Positions 45,101 through 51,681 of a DNA stretch of 64,000 nt are shown piece by piece. The translations under genes and the position numbers were made by a program. The stretch comes from Glaciecola sp047250385 (GTDB taxonomy: Bacteria; Pseudomonadota; Gammaproteobacteria; Enterobacterales; Alteromonadaceae), in the NCBI RefSeq assembly GCF_047250385.1, contig NZ_JBLBVM010000050.1, positions 91,920 to 155,919 on the forward strand, in the 5' to 3' direction. How positions within the stretch are numbered: position 1 is the first letter of the stretch; every line of letters starts with the position of its first letter. Below the pieces are notes generated by a model. The model ran no database searches, had not been told where the DNA came from, and saw only the letters and a list, made by a program, of their open reading frames with translations.

Positions 45101-45416
45101 AAGTCTCTAATGGAATGCCTTCTTCTTGCGCTTTCTCAGCCAATTGCATTTCAATATCAGCAAGACGAAATGCAACTTGCTGACGTTGTTTTTCATCTTT
45201 AAGTAAGGGAAGTAGTGCCGCATATTCGTCACGGGTTTCTTGCAAAGAAAGTCTTGGTGCAATTGATGGTTCCACTTTCAGTGGCTGTAAATCAAGCTCA
45301 GCAAGCGTCGGGCGGTTACTCACGCCTTCACTAATAACGGATTCTTCTTCATCAGAGCTGAACATACTGCAACTTGCTAACAGCAAGGTAAGAGAGAGTA
45401 TTATCGTCTTTTGCAT
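42087..45416 (-). CDS. Large TPR-repeat lipoprotein, 1109 residues
   Basis: Lipoprotein (lipobox LASC near residue 16) built almost wholly of helical repeats. TPR-like units are seen at about residues 230-310 (YFRMGEYYFNRQRYEPAVTNY, SAYMQGWSYFKQEEHAKAL), in the middle (MRFYMAEALSSANKLNSAIESF) and near 850-960 (LLVAYEKSEQWVPAAKLL, ESLYVAAEYYLKAGDRETSLDAY). A short SNAQRSNAGSDANTGAN low-complexity stretch lies near residue 115. Its size and lipid anchor resemble GltD/GltI-type TPR proteins of Myxococcus. It starts one base after the end of the 677-residue TPR gene. Confidence 0.85.
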   Translation of the reverse strand: MQKTIILSLTLLLASCSMFSSDEEESVISEGVSNRPTLAELDLQPLKVEPSIAPRLSLQETRDEYAALLPLLKDEKQRQQVAFRLADIEMQLAEKAQEEGIPLETLQASQSNAQRSNAGSDANTGANTSAGTGANADSRAGQLQPASYFNQAISRYREVLDQQEQLLAQADLQSQDPAKAAEARRTETKYMDAMYQLSRALDLDGKPDESVEIAQRFLTTFPTDRYSVTNYHIELYFRMGEYYFNRQRYEPAVTNYGQVLALSEQTSKIATNNFYGISAYMQGWSYFKQEEHAKALISFSKMLDEALEQNSYTQTHIKIDSLPLGQQKLVNDTLRIMALLFSYQGNGEAIKDFFLTNGERAYENLIYEELAQQHLNDSRFKDSADTLLVFANTYPLHERAVEFYVRHIDAYILGNFPTLVLEAKRGFVAAYGVDGPHFSGLNSIIGRQTNSYLRQYLKELAQSEHSIAQTLESMLASKTQATEGESAEGSFVGSATSEAQNTAWSNASANDLKDIKQSAFIAAAGYYDQFIRTFSPDDEVPQMRFYMAEALSSANKLNSAIESFEIYAYQDSPNPLASEAAYAALLLFEKLSENAVSRDIEFKQKLEARKMISQDLFVDSFADDPRTVNIAQSLMQKLFEQQQYLDAMRWADWLLASDKNSGMAYAKANLPEATLADKHIAVHNIESESLISARLVLAHGHFAMENYKIAQAGYETLLSILPADDERVKELSNRLAATFFQQSEQILTSAQVKQTLAAPLPEGRDFAQLSETQRLALQDSVALLQRIMQQTPNSTFRAAAQYDAATYLLALKSYTQALPLLLDFQTRFPKNELVSTIPGKLLVAYEKSEQWVPAAKLLMAQHQADPDSRLGRESLYVAAEYYLKAGDRETSLDAYRTYAHRYPNPVADANEARLKMTEFYEQSGEESKRRFWLNKLIEADRKAGNERSARTRYLAAMASMVFAKDADYAYQKIKLTLPLNKSLQRKQNALKNAIARYDGVMAYGIAEFTTQANYSLANLYSVLAKDLMDSSRPNGLSALELDQYEMLLEEQAFPFEETSITLHENNAKRAHGGLYDEWVKESLKKLENLLPVRYRKPEQIQELRADDFE

Positions 45417-45417
45417 C

Positions 45418-47439
45418 TTAACGACCTCTCGCAGGTTGGGCTAAATCTTGAATACGAATAATGGCGAGCCTGGTTGCCACTTGTTGGTCCGACAACTCCT
45501 GCATTCTCAAGGCCATATTAGCGCGTAAAAATTGAGTCAAACGCTGTGTTAATGAATCAACGAGCGCCTTAGTTCGAACATAATCGCTTTGCGCGCTAGC
45601 GGCCATTAGCTCAACACGTTCACGTTGTGCGGCAATAATACTCGTATCGTTTTGTAGGTTTTTGAGCTGCTGGTATTGCTTGTTCGCGGCAGCATAGGCT
45701 TTCTTCAACTTGTTTAATTGTTTTTGATGTTGCCAGTGTGAATTTGGAAAAGCTTCTGACAACTCCCATTCAAGCACGCCTTTCAAGCGGGCTACTCGTT
45801 GTGCATATTTCTTTGATAATGGACGCTTACGCTCTGAATTAATACGCACAATCCTCGCTTCCGCTTTCTCCAACCTCTCTATTGCAGCTACCTGATCATT
45901 ACTTGCTAAGAGTGTTTGTTGCGATAAGGACACACCTTCAGCAGCCGGGGCTTTAGTTGCCATCAAAGCCGCTTCCATGGCCTCTATTCGTAATAAAGTA
46001 CTATCGAGAATGTCTTGAGAATCGCTTAAAGATAAAGCTTCACTACGTCGAGCAAAGGCTTGCTCACGTTCATCTAGCAAACGATGCATGCCCTCAATTT
46101 GAGCGATATTGTCTTCCAGCGTGTTCTGTAATTGTTTGGCCTGACGACGCACATCCAATAAGTAAGCTGTGTCCATGTCACCATCACCACTTAACAATAA
46201 GACTTGCAGGTCGCGATGCTCTATCGGCCAACTACCATTAGCTACCGTATCGAAAAAATCAGCTTGTTGAACTTGTTCATCAAACTCGCTTAGTGAGTGC
46301 ATTGCTGCATCTAACTGACGTGATGAATCTCGTAAAGCCGTGAATGCTTCGCCTAAGGCACCTTGCTGCTCATAACCATAAGCTAAACCATGACTCGCTT
46401 GTAAAGCATAAATGCCTTTGCTGGTGTCACGTAAGTGTTGCCATGCAGCCATCGCTAATGGCCAGCGGTTTTCTTGCGCCAGCGTCCATCCGTAGGTCAA
46501 CAGAGCTTGTTCCGCTTGCAACGATTCACGACCAATAAGCTTTAATGCAATCAAGGCATTGGCATAATCTTTTTGCTCAAGTAAATTAACACCTAAACCG
46601 TAATTCAAGGTATCGAACAAGGCGTTGCGCTCTTGGTAGGCGCGACTTTCTTCAGCTTCACTTAAACCATTGCCAAACCAATTGAACCAAGACAACCAAC
46701 TAAAGTGCTCATTACCTTCTTTAACTGCATTTTCAAGAGGCGTGTCGTCCAGTGTTAATTTAGCTTTTATAAACGCGTTATTGGCGGTTTCGTAATCTTG
46801 CTGGTTATGCGCTAACACAGCGGAATTGGCAATTAAGTAAGTTTGATAAATTGAATCGCTCGGTAAGTCCTCAGCTAAAGTCTCCCAGTCACCACCCGTC
46901 TTCATGCGATCGTGACTGACTTGGTAAATCAACTCTTCCCACAAGTCCTCACTCAATTCATCTTCAAGATCATTTTCAATAATGGCGGCATAAGCACGCT
47001 CACTCACACCAGTGCGCTTTTGCACAAAGCTCGATTTCGCTAACCAAAACCACGTATTGGCCTGAATGTAGGGGTCTGCCGATTGCGATAATAGTCGGTT
47101 GAGGATGCTTTCGGCTTGCTGAGTCATACCCAATTGCAGGCTCACCGCCCCCTTCATTAAATCGAGTCTGTCTTTATCATCGATAGAATAAGGCGTTTGC
47201 GCAATTTGTTCATTTAAGCGAGTTAAGGCCCCTTGTAGAAGAGTCTGGTCAGGCGCGTCTTGAAAGTAGCTGTAGGCCACTTGCCCAAAAGCGAGATCTT
47301 GACGTTTTTGCGCTAATATTTGCTCGGCACTGCGAGTATCGACTGCTGGAGCAGGCTGTTCTGGCGTAGAAAAACATGCAGAAAGTGTCGCCGATAATAG
47401 GGCAACACATGCAAATTTAGTAGCCTTGAACTGAGTCAT
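45418..47439 (-). CDS. TPR and coiled-coil lipoprotein
   Basis: Lipoprotein (lipobox LSAC) with TPR-like repeats over about residues 60-400 (LQLGMTQQAESILNRLL, LLEQKDYANALIALKLIG, LTYGWTLAQENRWPLAMAAW) and a long coiled coil from about 430 to the end (NTLEDNIAQIEGMHRLLDER and others). ATG 47439 gives a standard signal peptide; TTG 47451, nearer to an AGGTCGGA site, is the alternative. It may bridge periplasm and outer membrane in the same machine as the next two TPR genes. Confidence 0.83.
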   Translation of the reverse strand: MTQFKATKFACVALLSATLSACFSTPEQPAPAVDTRSAEQILAQKRQDLAFGQVAYSYFQDAPDQTLLQGALTRLNEQIAQTPYSIDDKDRLDLMKGAVSLQLGMTQQAESILNRLLSQSADPYIQANTWFWLAKSSFVQKRTGVSERAYAAIIENDLEDELSEDLWEELIYQVSHDRMKTGGDWETLAEDLPSDSIYQTYLIANSAVLAHNQQDYETANNAFIKAKLTLDDTPLENAVKEGNEHFSWLSWFNWFGNGLSEAEESRAYQERNALFDTLNYGLGVNLLEQKDYANALIALKLIGRESLQAEQALLTYGWTLAQENRWPLAMAAWQHLRDTSKGIYALQASHGLAYGYEQQGALGEAFTALRDSSRQLDAAMHSLSEFDEQVQQADFFDTVANGSWPIEHRDLQVLLLSGDGDMDTAYLLDVRRQAKQLQNTLEDNIAQIEGMHRLLDEREQAFARRSEALSLSDSQDILDSTLLRIEAMEAALMATKAPAAEGVSLSQQTLLASNDQVAAIERLEKAEARIVRINSERKRPLSKKYAQRVARLKGVLEWELSEAFPNSHWQHQKQLNKLKKAYAAANKQYQQLKNLQNDTSIIAAQRERVELMAASAQSDYVRTKALVDSLTQRLTQFLRANMALRMQELSDQQVATRLAIIRIQDLAQPARGR

Positions 47440-47457
47440 AAACAAGTGCAATCCGAC

Positions 47458-48108
47458 CTAAAGTAATATTGCGGAGAAAGTAGGTTGCTGCTTAGACGTT
47501 GAATCGACAATTTTAAGTTCTACCGTTGCCGCCTCATCGTCTTTATCAAATTCTAAGGTCACGGCTCTCTTGTAAGGTCGGTTTTCAGGTCCTGTGCCGA
47601 TAAAGAAAGCAGATATCTCTCTAGTGCCTTGATTTACATTGCCAACGAATAAGCGCTGAACACCACCTTTGTACAAGGCATTCACTTGGCGATCGGTGTA
47701 TAAATAATGAGTGGCCAACTTGCCATCTATTTTCAGCTCAACCGAATCCAGCTTGAAGTATTCGCCCACGTCCATCGACAAATAAACGGCCACTTGCGTA
47801 CTTGACGGGAAGAGTAAATCTTCTTCTAGGATGAACAAATCACGGTTCAAATTCACCAAGGCTTGTTTGAGTGTTTCCATTTCAGCCGCTAAATCGCTAT
47901 CTGGCACTGGTGACTCTTTCTTCACATCAGCAAGTACGGGCGTTTGTGTCTCTGTCGCTGGCTCTTGAGCCTTCGCACTGCTTGTCCACAACGCAGTTGC
48001 TATCAGCAGAGTGCTAAGAAGACATACTTGCATCAAAGCACGCTTGAGTTTTGGTAAAGCATTTACTTGCTCGAATACTCGCGTTTCAGAAGAATTTCTT
48101 GTTGTCAT
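47458..48108 (-). CDS. Exported protein of unknown function in the envelope operon
   Basis: About 216 residues with a signal segment (LMQVCLLSTLLIATALWTSSAKA), a short helix and a beta-rich domain (VAVYLSMDVGEYFKLDSVELKIDGKL, then RLFVGNVNQGTREISAFFIG). The domain looks like a small immunoglobulin-like or GldM-like fold, but I cannot assign it. ATG 48108 starts two bases after the DUF3570 gene stop; the upstream TTG 48120 would overlap it. Seven bases separate it from the start region of the next gene. Confidence 0.7.
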   Translation of the reverse strand: MTTRNSSETRVFEQVNALPKLKRALMQVCLLSTLLIATALWTSSAKAQEPATETQTPVLADVKKESPVPDSDLAAEMETLKQALVNLNRDLFILEEDLLFPSSTQVAVYLSMDVGEYFKLDSVELKIDGKLATHYLYTDRQVNALYKGGVQRLFVGNVNQGTREISAFFIGTGPENRPYKRAVTLEFDKDDEAATVELKIVDSTSKQQPTFSAILL

Positions 48109-48110
48109 AA

Positions 48111-49301
48111 CTAGTACCAAATTGATGCAAAAATGCGTAACACATTTGCTGAGAATCCAAACAATGGCTCTTCACCCACTGGCGCTTCCGCTGTGGCATC
48201 CCTGAAGTCATCATAATCAAATTTCATGTAATCCCATTCAAAATGCACGGCGCTCTTTTTGAACATCGCGGTTTGAGAGAATTGCCATTCGTATGAAACA
48301 CTTATACCAGCAGTTAAGCCTGTGTAAGTGCTCATTTCTTTGTCGCGCGCCATGAAGTTAAACTCATCTGGGCGACTAAATAAATCTTGGTAAAAATCGG
48401 CTTTGTCTTGTTGATAGTGACGCACAAAGACTTCAAAAACCCAATCATCTTTTACCGGGTGAATGTAGCCTATTTTAAAGTTGCGCGCTTTGATGCCCCA
48501 AGTATCGCTATATGTTCTCGCGTCGCCATAAATCGCAGCGCGGTAAGGTAAATAGTAATTGGCATTAATTGAAAAAGCGGTACTTGAACGTGTATTGGGG
48601 TACTTCTCTGTCGCGAAGTTAAAGCCTCTTTCAGCGCTAGAGTCTAAGAAGCGAACTGAGCGATATGGATTATTCAAATAACCTTCGTCAGAAATATGCT
48701 CTACATTAAAACCAACAATCAAACTCTTAGTCGCGACTTGGCTGAATCCTAAACCAAATTTGTTTCTATCCGCTTCTTCTTCAAAGCCTTCATCACCGCG
48801 GCGTCCAACAACGTCCCAGCCTTTGGCGTAACTTAGAGAGATTGTACTTAAGTCACCAAAGAAGTCTTGGCTAACACCGACATAAACAGAGTTTGCTTCA
48901 AAATCGTTTTCACTACTGTTAGTGAAACTGGTGCTCAGTAAGGTTTTGTTATTCAGAAAATCGAAACCTACCGTTTTTTCTTTACGTACTTCTTCGTACG
49001 GACTTGCGGTGGCACGCACATCAATGCTTGCGCCCGACACAGTATCGACATAGTAGTTTGCCGAAACGGAAACCTTACCAGCGATATTCTTACGCAATAA
49101 AACCGAGGGCCCATCAATAGATACACCATCGCCTTCATAGGAATGGTAGAGCACGTCAGCGCGTTCTGTAGGTAAAACCGCACTGTGAGCAGTACCTATG
49201 AAAAAAGTGCTCAAAATGAGCCCCAAGGCGCATAAAACCACCTTGAAAGTATTTAATCTTTTGCGTATGGCTTTGGCAGCCTTTTCGTTAGTTACAACCA
49301 C
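48111..49301 (-). CDS. DUF3570 family outer-membrane beta-barrel protein
   Basis: About 396 residues. The signal peptide ends near GTAHSA, followed by ADVLYHSYEGDGVSIDGPSVLLRK, the typical DUF3570 opening, and alternating amphipathic strands ending in FASIWY with a C-terminal aromatic residue, as in outer-membrane barrels. Function unknown. GTG 49301 is preferred because it overlaps the DUF4266 stop by only 14 bases; ATG 49367 would extend 66 bases further. DUF4266-DUF3570 pairs next to a thioredoxin are found together in many bacteria. Confidence 0.85.
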   Translation of the reverse strand: MVVTNEKAAKAIRKRLNTFKVVLCALGLILSTFFIGTAHSAVLPTERADVLYHSYEGDGVSIDGPSVLLRKNIAGKVSVSANYYVDTVSGASIDVRATASPYEEVRKEKTVGFDFLNNKTLLSTSFTNSSENDFEANSVYVGVSQDFFGDLSTISLSYAKGWDVVGRRGDEGFEEEADRNKFGLGFSQVATKSLIVGFNVEHISDEGYLNNPYRSVRFLDSSAERGFNFATEKYPNTRSSTAFSINANYYLPYRAAIYGDARTYSDTWGIKARNFKIGYIHPVKDDWVFEVFVRHYQQDKADFYQDLFSRPDEFNFMARDKEMSTYTGLTAGISVSYEWQFSQTAMFKKSAVHFEWDYMKFDYDDFRDATAEAPVGEEPLFGFSANVLRIFASIWY

Positions 49302-49590
49302 AACCGCCACCTGCACCACCATCAGCACCACGCGCACCTTCACGCGATTCAAAAACGTGTTTCGCATAAGCTAACGCAATTGGATTGCGATTCATGCTCA
49401 TAATCGGGTCTGCTAAATTACTGCGCTCATATGGCTTCACCCACGGCTCTAGATTGGCCAAAGGATTGATATCTTGAATGGTACTCGCACAACCACTGCC
49501 AAGTATTGCGACACAAGCCACAACTAACAATTGCAGCGATTTCTTGCTCAGTGATTTCTTGCTAAGCAATTTTTGGTTCGGCGATTTCAT
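49288..49590 (-). CDS. DUF4266 family lipoprotein with Gly-Cys tail
   Basis: Small lipoprotein (100 residues; lipobox GSGC). WVKPYERSNLADPIMSMNRNPIALAYAKHVFESREGA is the DUF4266 core. The C-terminus is Gly-rich with two cysteines (GGAGGGCGCN), which suggests a metal, haem or disulfide role linked to the adjacent TlpA. ATG 49590 lies eight bases after GGGAG; a GTG at 49596 is closer and less likely. The N-terminal leader contains a small duplication (LLSKKSLSKKSL). Confidence 0.87.
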   Translation of the reverse strand: MKSPNQKLLSKKSLSKKSLQLLVVACVAILGSGCASTIQDINPLANLEPWVKPYERSNLADPIMSMNRNPIALAYAKHVFESREGARGADGGAGGGCGCN

Positions 49591-49595
49591 GGACA

Positions 49596-50144
49596 CTACT
49601 CCCTCATCAACATTTTTATAGCTTTCTCATATTTCTTTTCGTCACCTTTACGGTAACCAGGGTGCAACAAGCGCACGTTGCCATCACGATCAATTAACAC
49701 CGTCGTTGGCATTGCGCTTACATCATAAAGCTCACTTACTTCACCTGATGTGTCATATAACACAGGAAAACTGACTTCAATATCTTGCAACAACACGTTA
49801 GCCTTTTCGGCTTCGTCATCAACATTCACGGCGAGTATTTCAACGCCCATGTCTTGATATTCTTGATAAAGCTCTTCAAAAGCTGGTAATTCTTCACGAC
49901 ACGGACCACACCAAGATGCCCAGAAATTTACCATCACGATATTGCCACGTTGCTCTGATAACTTAATATTGCCACCGTCACGGCTTTTTAGCGTGAAGTC
50001 AGGTGAAAGCTCGCCCGATGCTGGTTTCGCCATCGCGCTGACACTAGCAACACTTAATGCTAATAGAGTTGCGCCTGCCAGCAGCAAATTACCTAATTTC
50101 ATGCCTGCGGTAGTGGTTGATAAAGCTCTATTCATATTTTTCAT
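49596..50144 (-). CDS. TlpA-like periplasmic thioredoxin
   Basis: Thiol-disulfide reductase of the TlpA/ResA type, 182 residues with a signal peptide ending VSAMA. The active site is WASWCGPCREE and the cis-proline segment is SAMPTTVLIDRDG. Such proteins reduce apocytochrome cysteines before haem attachment or other exported disulfides. The neighbouring HzsA-related and LamG proteins have CxxCH motifs and DUF4266 has a Cys tail, so it may serve them (inference). Confidence 0.93.
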   Translation of the reverse strand: MKNMNRALSTTTAGMKLGNLLLAGATLLALSVASVSAMAKPASGELSPDFTLKSRDGGNIKLSEQRGNIVMVNFWASWCGPCREELPAFEELYQEYQDMGVEILAVNVDDEAEKANVLLQDIEVSFPVLYDTSGEVSELYDVSAMPTTVLIDRDGNVRLLHPGYRKGDEKKYEKAIKMLMRE

Positions 50145-50159
50145 ATTTGGTCCTGTCGA

Positions 50160-50849
50160 TTAAAAGAAAAAGGTCGTTCCTAGCGTTAACGCTAAGTTAT
50201 GAACGTCCTTTTCTACGCCGATGATGTCACTCGTAAATACGTGATCGCGCACGTCTACCTTTAGTGCCCACCAATCGGTTAACAGCAGTCGGTAGCCTGC
50301 CCCAACACTCACTGTAAAACGCTCGTCACCACCAAATTCTGTGCTGCCCGCGCCTACGGTGAAATAAAAGTCCGAGTTGAAGACTAAGTTATCTGTGAAG
50401 AAGGTTTCACCATTGATGTTGTAACCTAGTGATAAGTTATAATACGTATAGTCACGTTCTTCTTCGGTCAGGAAGGGTGCTCCGCCGGATAGTTTTTCGA
50501 AGCTAGTTTGCCCCGCAGTCGCCTGTGCGTAGCGGGCTTCAAGAAATAAATTCTCATTAATGTGATAAGAAATTGAAGCGCCAATAAGCTCACTTGACTC
50601 AAAATCTTCAATGCCAATAAATCCGCCAAATATACCTATCTCAAAGTCCTCAGTATCAATATCTGATTCATTAATTTCTCTGCGATCAATATTTGGGTCG
50701 ATTAATGCGGGGGCTTTTTCGTCATTTGCTTGCATCATTCGCGGCGTAGTTTGCGCAAACGCTTGCCCTTGAAACAAGCAGACAGACAAAACGAAAGCTG
50801 CGCTTATTATTAGCCTATTGTTAATTATTAGCTTATTGTTAAATTTCAT
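50160..50849 (-). CDS. Outer-membrane beta-barrel protein
   Basis: 229 residues with a signal peptide (ISAAFVLSVCLFQGQAFA) and an eight- to ten-stranded barrel: ASISYHINENLFLEARYAQ, FYFTVGAGSTEFGG, RFTVSVGAGYRLLL, ending in TLGTTFFF with terminal Phe. It resembles the next gene's barrel without the SH3 part. Paired barrels match GltA/GltB or NfsA/B in Myxococcus machines. It lies 16 bases upstream of the TlpA gene start. Confidence 0.85.
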   Translation of the reverse strand: MKFNNKLIINNRLIISAAFVLSVCLFQGQAFAQTTPRMMQANDEKAPALIDPNIDRREINESDIDTEDFEIGIFGGFIGIEDFESSELIGASISYHINENLFLEARYAQATAGQTSFEKLSGGAPFLTEEERDYTYYNLSLGYNINGETFFTDNLVFNSDFYFTVGAGSTEFGGDERFTVSVGAGYRLLLTDWWALKVDVRDHVFTSDIIGVEKDVHNLALTLGTTFFF

Positions 50850-50931
50850 TCATTTTCACCATGGTACGGGTTTCATGCTTAGGCGACTGTTACTGCGTTC
50901 GCCTGTCTCACTAAAAATTCATTCTGCTACG

Positions 50932-51681
50932 CTAGAAGAAAACGGAAAAGCCTAGTTTAAATTCTTCAATGCGTTCTTGTTCATCGCGGTCAGTTAGCGC
51001 AATAATTTTACGATACTCAAACTTCACTACCATATTGCGAGCGAAGTAATAACGCAGTCCTGCGCCCACCTCATAAAAATCGCTTTTGCGAACTTCATCA
51101 CCACTTTGTACTAAGTTAGAGCGTGGACGCGTGTTGATGCCACCTGCGCCTATTGTTAAGTAAGGACTTACTTTCCATTCAGGGAATGTATGATGCTGCA
51201 GTCTAACTGCCCAAAGTTTGTTTTCAGAAAAATCACCCAGTGCTTGGGTATAACTTGCTTCAGCAACTAAATTACCAGTCATGTTCCAAGCAGTGGCAAC
51301 CGACATCGCCGCGACATTTTCTAAAATACCGCCAAAAGCACTGAATTCAAAAGTACGATTCGTATAGTCTTCGAAGCTACCTGTGGGAACGTAAAGCTGT
51401 TCACCACTTGGCTTGATAGTTTTACCGAGTTGCTCAGCCGATACCCAACCCGATTGCCCTTTGGCATTGATCGCTTTGTACCAACCGGTTTTCTTTTTCA
51501 ATATGGTGATGGCTTCACCCTGCTCAGCAACGTGAAAGATAGGATACTCGCTTGCAGGGCCGGTTCTAAAGTCGACATAAGGTTCGACGATGGTAACGAC
51601 CAAGTCATCGGCGTTCGCGAAAGAACTAAAAAGGGCCGTGACCGTGACTAATATTAATAATAAGTACGCGTTTAATTTCAT
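50932..51681 (-). CDS. SH3-domain outer-membrane beta-barrel protein
   Basis: 249 residues: signal peptide (to about residue 24), bacterial SH3 domain (about 26-85, with YVDFRTGPASEYPIFHVAEQGE and GWYKAINAKGQSGWVSAEQL) and a beta-barrel domain (about 100-249) ending in FKLGFSVFF. The SH3 domain probably binds peptidoglycan and so fixes the barrel to the wall. ATG 51681 shares a base with the stop of the HzsA-related gene (TAATG). Confidence 0.9.
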   Translation of the reverse strand: MKLNAYLLLILVTVTALFSSFANADDLVVTIVEPYVDFRTGPASEYPIFHVAEQGEAITILKKKTGWYKAINAKGQSGWVSAEQLGKTIKPSGEQLYVPTGSFEDYTNRTFEFSAFGGILENVAAMSVATAWNMTGNLVAEASYTQALGDFSENKLWAVRLQHHTFPEWKVSPYLTIGAGGINTRPRSNLVQSGDEVRKSDFYEVGAGLRYYFARNMVVKFEYRKIIALTDRDEQERIEEFKLGFSVFF

